Under the pieces are notes generated by a model. It was not told the origin of the DNA. It saw only the letters and a program-made list of their open reading frames with translations, and ran no database searches. Below are positions 10,344 to 21,558 of a DNA stretch of 64,000 bases, piece by piece; the first letter of the stretch is position 1; the number at the start of each line of letters is the position of its first letter. The translations under genes were made by a program, and so were the position numbers. The stretch comes from Ahaetulla prasina. Its lineage: Eukaryota; Chordata; Lepidosauria; Squamata; Colubridae. The stretch is from assembly GCF_028640845.1 (NCBI RefSeq), contig NC_080539.1:369997233-370061232 (forward strand), written 5' to 3'.

Positions 10344-11235
10344 AGGGGTGAAATCCAGCAGGTTCTGACAGGTTCTGGAGAACCGGTAGCGGAAATTTTG
10401 AGTAGTTTGGAGCAGGGATCACCAATCTTTCGGACCTCGGGGACCACTAAATTCATAATTTTAAATCCCGCCGACCACTAATATGATCTGCCAAATGACT
10501 GGCTGGGTGGGCGTGGCTAGGTGGTCATGTGACTGGATGGGTGTGGCAACTCGATGTCACTCACGTCAAGAGGCACCTTGCCTGCCTCTATTCGCCCCTC
10601 CCCTCCCAACCCCTCATCGCCTCCCTGCCCAGGCTCCTTAGGGCCCCAACAGGAAGCAGTTGTTGGAGCTAAGCAGCCACCATGAGAAAGAGTTGGCAAA
10701 ACAGCTCAGTTCAAATTGGATCTGACCGAGAAGGAGGCTCAGCAGAAGCACCTCACTGAGGACTAGGAGCATAGGCTTTCCAAGCAGAGGGAAGACCTGT
10801 GGGAGTGCAAGGCCAGGTACTGGCGCCTGGAGGCTCAGCGGGCTGAGATGATCAGCGAGTTCCAGGCCATGATGCTGTCCCACTGGAACGAGGTCCTCCG
10901 GCTCTTCGCCACCATCGGTGCTTCCCTCCAGCCTTCACCCAAAGCCCCACACCAGGAAGCCGAAGCAGACCCCAAGTCGGAATTTTTGCCTCCTTTTGAC
11001 CCACACAAAAAGACCCCGAAGGGGGAAACTCTTTGCAGCAACACAAATGTTCATTGCATGTATCTGGTCCAGGGTCCATAGTTTGAGGACCCCTGATTTA
11101 GTACAATATAAAAAATGCAAATACTTTTTCTGCAGACCAAAATTTTCTCACGGACCACCGGTGGTCCACAGACCACCAGTTCGTGATCACTAGTTTGGAG
11201 AACCAGCAAATATCACCTCTGGCTGGCCCCAGAGT
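10344..11235. mobile_element. AACCGGT-family hAT MITE, interrupted
   Basis: caggggtgaaatccagcagg and gagaaccggtagcgg at the left; the element continues after 11200 (aaccagcaaatatcacctctgg). It is split by the element at 10413-11192. Confidence 0.65.
10413..11192. mobile_element. hAT-like element carrying a coiled-coil gene fragment
   Basis: Left end cagggatcacc and right end ggtgatcgt-type (tcgtgatcacta) are inverted. A perfect 8-bp duplication GTTTGGAG lies at 10405-10412 and 11193-11200. About 10640-10960 reads as broken coding sequence: KQLLELSSHHEKELAKQL, a frame change, then LDLTEKEAQQKHLTED, a stop, and ECKARYWRLEAQRAEMISE. This looks like a captured coiled-coil exon, not a transposase. 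The source gene is not identified. Confidence 0.65.
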
Positions 11236-11317
11236 GGGGTGGGACTAGAGATTTTGCAATATCCTTCCCCCAGGAGTGGGGAGGGAATGGGGATTTTGCC
11301 CACAAGAAATAAATGCA

Positions 11318-11703
11318 GCAAGACAAGGCTATCAATGTTGTTTTCTGACAAAGAGCCCAAATGCCGTTGCTGGTCTTTTAAGCCTTATGGGAGGGGCCAA
11401 TCATCTCTTGGCCCTACTCCCGAGTCATTCTCTTTGCTTTAGCTGCTCTTGCTTTCTGGCAGCTCTTCTCATGTGTGCATTAGGAACAGGTTCCTCCTGT
11501 TCCTCTGTCTCACTACGGTCAGCCTCTGGAGGCTCCGGAGTCCGCACCTCACTCCCCGATGGCCTTGGCACCACCTCAGCCTCTGACACAGAGCCCTCAT
11601 CTGGGCCTTCCCCAGCCTCCAGGACTGGCCCCTGTTCTTCCTCAGCCTCATCGCTGTCCGACTCTGTTGCCAGCTCCACAAGCTGCTGGCGGACCACGAC
11701 ACA
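11318..11703 (-). mobile_element. Solo-LTR fragment, same family as 50768-51331
   Basis: Shares caaatgccgttgctggtct and the acidic-coding region (VPNAHMRRAARKQEQLKQRE in a minus-strand frame) with the complete solo LTR before GNA15 exon 6, in opposite orientation. The 3' part of the LTR is lost. Confidence 0.65.
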
Positions 11704-11800
11704 GGTAGTGCATTCCAGGCATTGACCACTCTGTTGCTGAAGTCGTATTTTCTGCAATCAAGTTTGGTGCGGTTTACCTTAAGTTTGTATCTTAATTTTT
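11704..11800 (-). mobile_element. Fragment of the second LINE family
   Basis: gaagtcgtattttctgcaatc matches the conserved ORF block of the LINE at 12030-12800, cut by the LTR fragment. Confidence 0.55.
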
Positions 11801-12029
11801 ATTAATTTTATTAATTAATTAATTTTATTCATCTAATATTTATTTGATCAGCATCAGGTGTGAACCACGGTTTAAGGCAACCAACCATGTTTTTTTTTTT
11901 TTTTATAAAAGAAAAAAAATCCTAGCTTTGCAATTCAGCTATTTGATGGCTGGATCCAAAGGCGTTTTTTGCATGCCTTCTTTTGAGGGCTGCAAATGAA
12001 AACATACATCTTGAAAAGGCAAGGATGGT

Positions 12030-12800
12030 GCAATCTTTTTATTTATTTATTTATTTATTTATTTTTGTCACAGCAGTATATGCAAACATTGACACAAAAC
12101 AACAACACATCATATAAACATATTTATAAGCAAAAGTATGCAACAATTATATTAATTTGATATAATGAAAGGGAACAATAGGACAGGAACGGTAGGCACA
12201 TTTGTGCGCTTATGCACGCCCCTTATAGTCCTCTTAGGAATGGGGTGAGGTCAATAGTAGACAGTCTTTGGTTAAACCATTTGGGATTTTGAGAAGAGAC
12301 CACAGTCAGGTGGTGAGTTCCAAGCGTTAACAAATCTGTTACAGAAGTCATATTTTCTGCAATCAAGATTGAAGTGGTTAACATTAAGTTTGAATCTGTT
12401 GTTTGCTCTTGTATTATTGCGATTGAAGCTGAAGTAGTCTTTTACAGGAAGGACATTGCAATAGATGATTCTGTGTGTTAAACACAGGTCTTGTCGGAAT
12501 CGGCGGAGTTCTAAGTTTTTTAATCCCAGGATTTCAAGTCTGATGGTATAAGGTATTTTGTTGTTTACAGAGGAGCGGAGAACTCTTCTTGTAAAATATT
12601 TCTGGACGCATTCAATTGTATTAATGTCAGAGATGTGGTATGGGTTCCAGACAGGTGAGCTGTATTCAAGAATAGGTCTAGCAAATGTTTTGTATGCTCT
12701 GGTTAGTAGTGTAGAGTTTTTGGAAAAGAAGCTTGTCACAATGTTGTCTGGGCATTTGATCAGTTTGCATCCTGAAGTGCAGAAATTATGAAAAGTGCAA
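12030..12800 (-). mobile_element. CR1/L3-like second LINE family, 5'-truncated
   Basis: The minus strand encodes TRAYKTFARPILEYSSPVWN, QKYFTRRVLRSS and RLEILGLKNLELRRFRQDL, typical of the reverse transcriptase C-terminus in the CR1/L2/Jockey group. The 3' end has a (TTTA)n tail (12037-12066) and the block ggacaggaacggtaggcac. The exact clade is not assigned. Confidence 0.8.
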
Positions 12801-12939
12801 ATCCTCCGCAAAGTGTAGATGACAAACATAATCACAGCTTCTCCCTTGGCAGGGATAATGAAATAATTGCAGCCACAGAGAAATTCTCGGAACTGTGCTC
12901 TAAAAAATTGGAGTGGGTGTATGTTGATAACTGGAACAC

Positions 12940-13735
12940 AGGAACTGGATATGTTTAGTCTAATGAAAAGAAGGACTAGGGGTGACATGAGATGGAATAG
13001 AACAATGTTCCAATATTTGACATACTCCCACAAAGACGAGGGAGTCAAACTATTTTCCCAAGCACCAAAAGGCAAGACGAGAAACAATGGTTGGAAACCA
13101 TTTTACGATATAAAAAAGATGTGGAGACTCTAGATAGAGTGCAGAGAAGAGCAACCTAGAGGATTAGGGGAGCTGGAGGCTAAAACATATAAAGAATGGT
13201 TCCTGGAATTGGGTAGGTCTAGTTTGATGAAAAGAAAGACTGGGGAGACATGATAGAAGTCTTCCAATATTTGAGGGGTTGCCACAAAGAAGAGGGAGTC
13301 AAACTATTCTCCAAAGCATCTGAGGGTAGAACAAGAAGCAATGGATGGAAACCAATCAAGGAGAGAAGCAACTTAGAACTAAATAGGAATTTCCTGACAG
13401 TTACAACAATTAATCAGTGGAACAACTTGCCTGCAGAAGTTGTGAATGCTCCAACACTGGAAGCTTTTAAGAAAACGTTGGACAACCATTTGTCTGAAGT
13501 GATGTAGGGTTCCTGCCTAAACAGGGGGTTGGACTAGAAGACCTCCAAAGTCCCTTCCAACTCTGTTATTCTATTGTTCTATTCTATTGTCTAACCAAGG
13601 AGAGAAGCAACCTGGAATTGCTGTCAATTTCCTGACAGTGAGAACAATTGACTGGTGGAACGACTTGCCTCCAGAAGTTGTGGGTGCTGCATCACTGGAG
13701 GCTTTCAAAAAGAGAATGGACAAGCAATCCTTATG
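12940..13735 (+). mobile_element. CR1 LINE 3' fragments, three in series
   Basis: Three partly overlapping CR1 3' segments (about 12940-13110, 13111-13590, 13591-13735), all + strand, with [20 protein letters not shown] and FLTVTTINQWNNLPAEVVN. They probably represent separate insertions or an internal duplication. Confidence 0.8.
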
Positions 13736-13749
13736 ATTTATATTGATAT

Positions 13750-14104
13750 AAAGGTAAAGGTTCCCCTCGCACATACGTGCTAGTCGTTCCCAACTCTAGG
13801 GGGCGGTGCTCATCTCCGTTTCAAAACCGAAGAGCCAGCGCTGCCCGAAGACGTCTCCGTGATCATGTGGCCGGCATGACTCAACGCCAAAGGCGCACGG
13901 AACGCTGTTCCCTTCCCACCAAAGGTGGTCCTTATTTTTCTACTTGCATTTTTACGTGCTTTCGAAACTGCTAGGTTGGCAGAAGCTGGGACAAGTAACG
14001 TGAGCTCACCCTGTTACACGGCAGCACTAGGGATTCGAACCGCTGAGCTGCCGACCTTTCGATCGACAAGCTCAACATCCTAGCCCCTGAGCCACCGTGT
14101 CCCC
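13750..14104 (-). mobile_element. Sauria-type SINE (tRNA head, BovB-like tail)
   Basis: In minus orientation it starts with a tRNA-like head (ggtggctcag; B-box ggttcgaatccc) and ends with gactagcacgt and the ACCTTT repeat typical of squamate BovB tails. It is inserted inside a Snake1-like CR1 tail. Confidence 0.85.
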
Positions 14105-14109
14105 TTTTT

Positions 14110-14305
14110 GATATATTGATATTGATATATTGACCATCAATTGTGTTGTAAATGTTGTACCTTGATGAACGTATCTTTTCTTTTATGCACACTGAGAGCA
14201 TATGCACCAAGACAAATTCCTTGCGTGTCCAATCACACTTGGCCAATAAAAAAATTCTATTCTATTCTATTCTATTCTATTCTATTCTATTCTATTCTAT
14301 TCTAT
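14110..14305 (+). mobile_element. Snake1-like CR1 3' end with (ATTCT)n tail
   Basis: ttgaccatcaattgtgttg to ccaatcacacttggccaat, then the pentamer array at 14256-14305. Confidence 0.8.
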
Positions 14306-14370
14306 CTGTCGAGCAGGGGGTTGGCCTAGAAGACCTCTGAGGTCCCTTCCAACTTCTACGTTCTACGACC
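14306..14370 (+). mobile_element. CR1 3' terminus
   Basis: gagcagggggttggcctagaa and ggtcccttccaac. Confidence 0.7.
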
Positions 14371-14387
14371 GCAATTAAGACTAGAAT

Positions 14388-14770
14388 TTCAAGTGCTAAG
14401 CAAGGAGGACTCAAGTGAGTTGTGTCTCATTTTACCACCTTTTTCACCACGGTTGTTAAGAAAATCACTGCAGCTGTTAAGTAAATCTTGCGGTCGTTCA
14501 GCGAATTCGGCTTTCCCCTTTGACTTTGCTTCTTGGGGGAGGGGGGGTGGGCAGCTGGGAAGGTTGCAAAGGGCGACCACGTAACCCAGGGATCCTGCAA
14601 CAGTCCAAAACACACGCCGGTTGCCAAGCAGTTGAATTTTGATCACATGACCATGGGAATGCTGCAACGGTTGTAAGTGTGAAAATCGGCCGTAAGTTAC
14701 TTCGTTCGGTGTTGTTGTGACTTTGAAGGGTCACAAAACACATGGATGTAAGCCAAGGATTACTTGTAGT
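14388..14770. mobile_element. Tigger-like MITE
   Basis: Internal blocks aaatcttgcggtcgttca, gatcacatgaccatgggaat and the end gtaagccaaggattacttgta show the family. Confidence 0.65.
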
Positions 14771-14798
14771 TCTTTGCAACTTCAGTTATGCGTAGCTA

Positions 14799-15034
14799 CC
14801 CCGTTTCCCCGAAAATAAGACCCAACCGGAAAATAAGTCCTAGCGTGATTTTTCAGGATGCTCGTAATATAAGCTGTACCCCCAAAATAAGCCCCAGTTA
14901 AAACTGTCAGCCAGATTAGCATTTAGTACCGCATTTCCCCCAAAATAAGACCTAATCAAAAAATAAGCCCTAATGCATCTTTTGGAGCAAAAAATAATAT
15001 TATAAGACCTGGTCTTATTTTCGGGAAAACACGG
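14799..15034. mobile_element. Tc1/mariner-type MITE (AAAATAAGACC family)
   Basis: Left terminus ccccgtttccccgaaaataag is inverted at the right as ttattttcgggaaaacacgg. The element is flanked by TA on both sides. No ORF. Confidence 0.75.
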
Positions 15035-15410
15035 TAGCTGAGAATTCTGGGAGTTGAAGTCTACACACCTTAAAGTTGACTGGGGATATCTAGTAGCTGA
15101 GGTCCACCATCTTAAAGTTTTCAAGGTTGAGAAATACTAGTCTATATATCAGCTGGGGAATTCTGGGAATTGAAGTCCACAAAATGCTGGCTGGGGAATT
15201 CTGGGAGTTGAAAGTCACATACCTTAAAGTTGGCTGGGGATTTCTAGGAGTTGAAGTCCAACCAGTTTAAAAGGGACTAAGGTTAAGATACAACTGGTCT
15301 AGAGGCTGGCTGGGGAATTCTGGGAGTTGAAGTCCACAAAATGCTGGCTGGGGAATTCTGGGAGTTGAAATCCCCAAGTCGTCCAGGCGCCAAGTGTTGA
15401 GAAACACTGA
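15035..15410 (+). repeat. Serial half-copies of the hairpin MITE arm
   Basis: The arm gaattctgggagttgaagtc recurs about every 40-80 bp in the same orientation, around 15045, 15160, 15200, 15240, 15315 and 15355, with variants. The other arm is missing. Confidence 0.6.
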
Positions 15411-15534
15411 TTCGGAGGAGAGCTAAATCTAACCAATACATAAACAGATTTTAAAAAAGGGAGCGATAAATAAAGCAAATTGTATTATAATTCACATAAC
15501 ATATTTAAATATACTTGATGATGGTGATGATGAC

Positions 15535-15605
15535 GAAGTTAGCCATTCAGTCGTGTCCAACTCTTGGCGATTCTATGGGCCAGGTCTCTCCACATCTTCT
15601 GATCT
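15535..15605 (-). mobile_element. BovB/RTE-like 3' fragment
   Basis: ccattcagtcgtgtccaact followed by gcgattctatgggccaggtc resembles the end of BovB LINEs. Confidence 0.55.
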
Positions 15606-15621
15606 TGGAGTACTTTAAATA

Positions 15622-16309
15622 CAGGTAGTCCTCAAGTTACGACTGCAATTGAGCCCAAAATTTATGTTGCTAAGTAAGACATTTGTGAAGTGAGTTTTGC
15701 CCCATTTTTTGACTTTTCTTGCCACAGTGGTTACGTGAATCATTGCCGTGGTTCGGTTAGTAACTCGGTTGTTAAGTGAATCTGCTTCCCGCCTTGACTT
15801 TGCTTGTCAGAAGGTCGCAAAAGGGAATCAATGTGGCTCCTGGACACTGCGACTGTCATATATATGAATCAGTTACCAAGCCGGGGTTACTTACGGGACC
15901 GTCTACTGCCACCGATTGCCTCCCACCGACCCGTGCGCTCTCACAGGGAGGGACTCCTCAGGGTGCCGTCAGCCAGGCAGTGCCGGCTGGCGACGCCCAG
16001 GGGAAGGGCTTTTTCTGTGGGGGCTCCCACCCTCTGGAACGAACTTCCCCCAGGACTTCGCCAACTTCCTGACCTTCGAACCTTTCGCCGCGAGCTTAAG
16101 ACACATCTATTTATCTGCGGAGGACTGGACTAGAATTTTAAATTTTAAATTGATTTTAATGGGATTTTACTATTTTATTGTGGTTTTAATATTCGGTCGT
16201 ATTTAATAAGTTTTTTAAATTGGGGTTTTAACTTGTACTTATATGTATGTTTTACTTGGCTGTAAACCGCCCTGAGTCCCTTGGGAGATAGGGCGGTATA
16301 AAAATATGA

Positions 16310-16345
<36 letters not shown>

Positions 16346-16443
16346 GCATCTGAATTTTGATCACATGACCACAGCGAACGTTGCAATGATTATAAGTGTG
16401 AAAAACAACCATAACTTATAAAACCTTTTTTAGTGCTGTTGCA
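15622..16443. mobile_element. Tigger-like MITE split by an L2
   Basis: Left end caggtagtcctcaagttacg follows TA. The MITE runs to 15880 and resumes at about 16344 with catctgaattttgatcacat. Confidence 0.7.
15881..16343 (+). mobile_element. L2 LINE 3' end
   Basis: Encodes GYLRDRLLPPIASHRPVRSH and TLWNELPPGLRQLPDLRTFR, followed by the cgccctgagtcccttgggag tail and an AAATA repeat. Inserted into the MITE. Confidence 0.9.
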
Positions 16444-16635
16444 ATAATAATAATAATAATAGTAACAACAACAACAACAACAACAATAACGACAACAGAG
16501 TTGGAAGGGACCTTGGAGGCCTTCTAGTCCAACCCCCTGCCCAGGCAGGAAATTTTACACCACTTCAGAGAAATGGTAATCCAACATCTTCTTAAAAATT
16601 TCCAGTGTTGGAACATTTACAACTTCTGGAGGCAA
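16444..16635 (-). mobile_element. CR1 LINE 3' end with triplet tail
   Basis: The (AAT)n/(AAC)n tail at 16444-16495 precedes gagttggaagggaccttgg. CR1 sequence resumes at about 16823 after a LINE insertion. Confidence 0.8.
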
Positions 16636-16642
16636 GTTTATT

Positions 16643-16681
<39 letters not shown>

Positions 16682-16822
16682 GTCACAACAATATATGTAA
16701 GTATCATACAAAAAGATTATGTAGTATATAAACATATATATGAGTAAATATTAGGAAGTATAAGCATATATATATAGGAAGAAGAAAAGAAAAACAATAG
16801 GACAGGAACGGTAGGCACGTTT
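16636..16822 (-). mobile_element. Second LINE family, 3' terminus
   Basis: (TTTA)n tail and caataggacaggaacggtag, inserted into a CR1. Confidence 0.75.
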
Positions 16823-16874
16823 GTCATGTCTCCCCTAGTCCTTCTTTTCATCAAACTAGACATACCCAGTTCCT

Positions 16875-17130
16875 GGCCGTGGTGGCTCAGGCTGTAAGAT
16901 AGCCTGTTATTAAAACACAGCTCCTGCAATTACTGCAGGTTCTAGTCCCACCAGGCCCAAGGTTGACTCAGCCTTCCATCCTTTATAAGGTAGGTAAAAT
17001 GAGGACCCAGATTGTTGTGCGGGCAATAAGTTGACTTTGTAAATATACAAATAGAATGAGACTATTGCCTTACACACTGTAAGCCGCCCTGAGTCTTCGG
17101 AGAAGGGCAGGATATAAATATAAATTTTAA
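16875..17130 (+). mobile_element. tRNA-derived SINE with L2-like tail
   Basis: Head ggccgtggtggctcaggct, B-box-like ggttctagtcccacc, tail ccgccctgagtcttcggaga. Confidence 0.85.
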
Positions 17131-17556
17131 AAAAACTGTTGGAAGCTGGGATTACCTCTATATTTACATTATTGAAAGCAAACGATAGATTGGAGTCGTT
17201 TTTCTCTCCCAGGAAGATGTGATCCCCGCAATTCCATTGTACTGTTTTATATATATTTAGAGGGCAGAGGAAAAAACAGGACTGCAGGACCTGGACATAT
17301 ATAGGCAAAAAATTACGAGTCGTCTCCAGTTTACAAGCCGAGGTTACAAGCGGTGATTGGCTCTGTAGATGCTCTTAAGACGGATTGCAGGGTCGGGAAG
17401 GAATGTTTGAAGTACATTGTCAGCCTTGAGGTTCGTAGAAAAATAAATCTTAAAAGTAGGAAAGGAGAGAGGAGGCGTTCGGGATTAAAATTTGGGGTCA
17501 TCAGAGGAAGCTAAGAAAAGCGGAGAAAATGCAACCCCTTGGCTCATGGTGTAGAA
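17131..17556. other. Low-copy stretch, no gene recognised
   Basis: No element family recognised and no coding signal. Confidence 0.25.
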
Positions 17557-18046
17557 CAGTGATGGCGAAACTTTTTGGCACCAGAGCACTTAGTACCAGT
17601 AGTAAGTTTCAAATCCCGGCGCTACCAGTTCGCTATCGCATGCGCAGAGCGTTTTTGATGATGTCTGGGTGAGTGGGCGGAGCCTCCCGCTGCCGCTCCG
17701 GGTTTGCCTGAACTGGGGTGAACTGGTAGCAACCCACCACTGCTTCGCGCGCTTGTCAGGGCCGCGACCAGGAAGAGGAGCTGTCCAGGGGCCATGCACG
17801 GACCGGATAAGGTATGCACTGGCCAGCAAGTCTTCCAGTTACTGCCGCGTATGCAAATGCGCCGATCAGCTGGTCGTTGCGAATGCTCACGCCGGAAAAC
17901 AAAACCAACTCTTCCGGTTTCCGGCACTGCCGCATGCACTAAGGCCAGCTGATCGTCGTGTGCACATGCACGGCAGAAGCCCGGAAGAGGAATGGCTGAT
18001 GCCGCGCATGCGAGGCGACATGGCTCCACATGCCACTTCGGAGGTC
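17557..18046. mobile_element. hAT MITE (CAGTGATGG family) with inner AACCGGT-type sequence
   Basis: Starts cagtgatggcgaaactttttgg. The interior carries gtgaactggtagcaaccc and cgcatgcgaggcgacatgg. The right terminus is cut off at a CR1. Confidence 0.6.
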
Positions 18047-18054
18047 TTCTAGTC

Positions 18055-18675
18055 CAGGGGTCTCCAACCTCAGCTTTGCTGGCTGAGGGACTCTGTGTCG
18101 TGTCCCACTCCTCCGCTGACGGCCGGGTCAGGGAAATCCGAATCAGGTGTGCCTCTGCAGCTCTGCCAAAGTCCTAGCAAAGTCCTCAGGGCAGGCAGGA
18201 GACCAGAAAGTGACTTCAGCAAGATATGTTTAGACTTTGCCTGACTCAGAAAATGCCAGAAAGCAGATCCTTTATATAGGCCATGGGGTGTGGCTCCATG
18301 ACTCAGCACTTATCCAGGCCTGCCCCTCCCTTCCTTCTGTTGCCTCCGCCTATCAAGTCTTCTGACGCGAGGGTCACTCCAGTCGGCAGCTGTTGGTAAT
18401 TGACCTTCCTCAGGCTCACATGCTGTGGAGGAGGGGGAGGGGTCTAGTTGCTCCGTTTGCCTGGGCATGGAGCCAGAGCTGGGGGCTGGAGGTATTTCTT
18501 CCTCTTCAGCCTGTCTGGGCATGGAGCCAGGGCTGGGGCCGGGAGGCATACTAGGACATTCCTCCATGTTCGGAAGCAGATAAGAAGACCCCGGCTGAGG
18601 TGAGATTGGACGAGACACAACACTCTGGGAGTTGAAGTCCACAAGTCTTAAAGGGACCAAGGTTGGAGACACCTG
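18055..18675. mobile_element. Hairpin MITE containing a nested solo LTR
   Basis: Ends caggggtctccaacct and aaggttggagacacctg. A perfect 8-bp duplication TTCTAGTC flanks it (18047-18054, 18676-18683). The two arms are separated by the LTR at 18096-18622. Confidence 0.9.
18096..18622 (-). mobile_element. Solo LTR, 527 bp (TGTCGTGTCC family)
   Basis: tgtcgtgtcc to gacacaaca, TG..CA ends, with a perfect 5-bp duplication CTCTG (18091-18095, 18623-18627). A TATA-like TATATAAAGG on the minus strand near 18271-18280 sets the orientation. There is no internal region, so this is a recombined remnant of an LTR retroelement. Confidence 0.9.
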
Positions 18676-18994
18676 TTCTAGTCCAACCCCCTGCTGAAGC
18701 AGGAGACCCTATCCCAATTCAGACAAACTGTTTGTCCAGTCTCTTCATAAAATCCTCCAGCGTTAGAGCGCCCACAACGTCTGGAGACAAAATTATTCCA
18801 CTGGTTAATTGTTTTCACCATCAGAAAATTTCTCCTTAGTTCTAAGTTGCTTCTCTCCTTGATTAGTTTCCACTCGTTGCTTCGTGTCCTGCCTTCAGGT
18901 GCTTTGGAGAATAGCTTGACTCCCTCTTCTTTGTGGCAGCGCCTGAGATATTGGAAGATGGCTATCATGTCTAGTCCTTCTTTTCATTAGACTA

Positions 18995-19350
18995 AAAAGG
19001 TAAAGGTTCCCCTTGCACATATGTGCTAGTCGTTCCCGACTCTAGGGGGCGGTGCTCATCTCTGTTTCAAAGCCGAAGAGCCAGCGCTGTCCGAAGACGT
19101 CTCCATGGTCATGTGGCCGGCATGATTAAACCCCAAAGGTGCACAGAACGCTGTTACCTTCCCACCAAAGGTGGTCTCTATTTTTCTACTTGCATTTTTT
19201 ACCTGCTTTCGAACTGCTAGGTTGGCAGAAGCTGGGACAAATCACGGGAGCTCACCCCATTACACGGCAGCACTAGGGATTCGAACCACTGAAGTGCCGA
19301 CCTTTCGATCAACGAGCTCAGCATCTTAGCCTCTGAGCCACCGCGTCCCC
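18995..19350 (-). mobile_element. Sauria-type SINE
   Basis: Same structure as the copy at 13750. Flanks ttcattagacta and ttcattaaacta are the target-site duplication, within CR1. Confidence 0.88.
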
Positions 19351-19589
19351 TTCATTAAACTAGACATACACAATTCCAGCAACCCTTCTTCATATGTTTT
19401 AGCCTCCAGCTCCCCTAATCATCTTTGTTGCTCTTCTCTGTACTCTTTCCAGAGTCTCAACATCTTTTCTGTATTGTAGCGACCAAAACTAGATGCAATA
19501 TTCCAAGTGTGGCCTTACCAAGGCATTATAAAGCAGCCCCTCAAATATTGGAACACAGCATAATTCAAAGGATTCCTGCCTTCCCTGGA

Positions 19590-20180
19590 TAAAGAGCATT
19601 CAAAACATTTGCCAGACCCATTCTTGAATACAGCTCATCTGTCTGGAACCCATACCACATCTCTGACATTAATACAATTGAACGAGTCCAAAAATATTTT
19701 ACAAGAAGAGTTCTCCGCTCCTCTGTAAACAACAAAATACCTTATTCCACCAGACTTGAAATCCTGGGATTAGAGAATTTAGAACTCCGCCGACTCCGAC
19801 AAGACCTGTGTTTAACACACAGAATCATCTATTGCAATGTCCTTCCTGTTAAAGACTTCTTCAGCTTCAATAGCAATAATACAAGAGCAAACAATAGATT
19901 CAAACTTAATGTCAACCGCTTCAATCTTGATTGCAGAAAATATGACTTCAGTAACAGAGTTGTTAATGCTTGGAATACACTACCTGACTCTGTGGTCTCC
20001 TCTCCAACTCCTAAAAGCTTTAACCAAAAACTGTCTACCATTGACCTCACCCCATTCCTAAGAGAACTATAAGGGGCGTGCATAAGTGCACAAAAGCGCC
20101 TACCGTTCCTGTCCTATTGTTTCCTTTCAATATATGTTCCTGTATATAATGTTGTGACAAAATAAATAAATAAAAATAAA
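19590..20180 (+). mobile_element. Second LINE family, 3' part with ORF remnant
   Basis: Encodes ARPILEYSSSVWNPYHISDI-like residues, then the block that ends HRIIYCNVLPVKD, on the + strand. It terminates with cctgtcctattgtttc and an AAATA tail. Confidence 0.82.
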
Positions 20181-20184
20181 ATAA

Positions 20185-20753
20185 ATAAAAGATGTGGGAG
20201 GCCAGAGCTGGGGCTGGCTGCCAGCCCTGCTTTCGGGAACCTAGACGTTTGTGATAAATTGCAGATCCCGGTTTCCTCGGTGGTCTTCCGTGCTCCGCTT
20301 TGCTGTTGTCCATCAAGAATGCCAGTTCTCTAAACATTCTCTTTATAAACAGTCCGAGAGAAGGAGACTAGCGGCCCACGTAGGGATTAAGTGGGTAACT
20401 TCCAGCCCGACTCCTTGTTTGCCTCAAGAAGAAATCTCTTTCCCAAATTTGCGTTCACTGAAGGCTGGTTCGAGAAGATGCTTGCTATCTCTTCGGCTGT
20501 GGAGAGGGAATTTTGACTCCTTATTCTTTCCTGGCTATGGAGGATGGCCGGCTGTCATTTTTGTTCTCTACGGTGGAATTGCTCACATGGTGGCTAAAGA
20601 GTTTTCGCTTCTTTCGGATCTAAGTTGCCTGGAAAACAACAGCAATCCAAAACTTCTCCTTAGCTGTTGAAAAACAGGCAGGGTGAATTTGAATATCAGC
20701 TTGAACTCAGCTTGTTTAAAGCCAGAGGCCCCTGGCCTTTCCCAGATGCAGAC
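20185..20753. other. Low-copy stretch, no gene recognised
   Basis: About 570 bp without a recognised repeat. Open frames exist but none shows a known domain. Confidence 0.3.
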
Positions 20754-21168
20754 CAGGGGTGAAATGCTCCCAGTTTGGACCGGAACTCCCGATCCGGTAG
20801 CGATGGCGGTGGGTGGTTCGGAGAACTGGTAGCAAAAATTGCTGCCCCCCACCACCAAGCCAGCTGAGCTGCGCGATCATCAGAGGTGTTTTGTTTTTTT
20901 ACTTTTAAAAGCATTTTTTCATCGGATGAAAAAATGCTTTTAAAAGTAAAAAGAAAAGCCTCTGATGATCGCGCGGCTCAGCTGGGATCATCAGAGGCTT
21001 TTAAAAGCATTTTTTTTACAACCTCCTTGGCCGAAAAGATTGTAGAAAAAATGCTTTTAAAAGTAAAAAAAAAAGAAGTAGGCCACGCCCACTTAGTCAC
21101 ATTACCCTCCCACCAAGCCAAGCCACGCACACAAAACTGGTAGTAACAAATTTTACATTTCACTACTG
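20754..21168. mobile_element. AACCGGT-family hAT MITE with inner inverted repeats
   Basis: caggggtgaaatgctcccag to tttacatttcactactg. Flanks atgcagac and atgtagac match 7/8. The interior holds the hairpin gcatttttcatcggatgaaa. Confidence 0.78.
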
Positions 21169-21329
21169 ATGTAGACACTATGGCACAAAGATTAGGTACC
21201 TCTTTCCCATTATCAGCCTGATCCATGCAAGACGTAAGAGATCTTTTGAATATTACACTATGAAGATAGTTCTTCATTGGGTTTGTGGTCAAGATATTTC
21301 AAGGGTACTTGTTTCCGTGCATCAGCGTT

Positions 21330-21520
21330 TCTCAGCTTTAACAAACTTTAAGAAAGGTGGACTTAAAACCCCCCAGAATTCCCCAGTGGGCATGTATGGC
21401 CTTCAGTTCCCAGAATCCTACAGGCAGCATTTGTGGACTTCAACTCCCAGAATTCTTCCGCCAACAATCTTTAGCTGGCAAAAAGTTCAATGTATCGGCT
21501 CCATTTCACCTTAGCATGTC
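21330..21520. repeat. Diverged hairpin MITE arms
   Basis: gtggacttcaactcccagaa and related arms repeated in partial form. Confidence 0.5.
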
Positions 21521-21558
21521 CAAGTTTCCATAGATAAGATAAGATGATAGGATAGGAT

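Larger units (their letters stand above)
18047..19580 (-). mobile_element. CR1 LINE 3' region, heavily interrupted
   Basis: CR1 3' sequence starts at about 18040 (ggaggtcttctagtcc). It is broken by the hairpin MITE at 18055-18675 and the Sauria-type SINE at 18995-19350, and continues to about 19580. The ORF remnant reads [15 protein letters not shown] on the minus strand. Confidence 0.85.
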
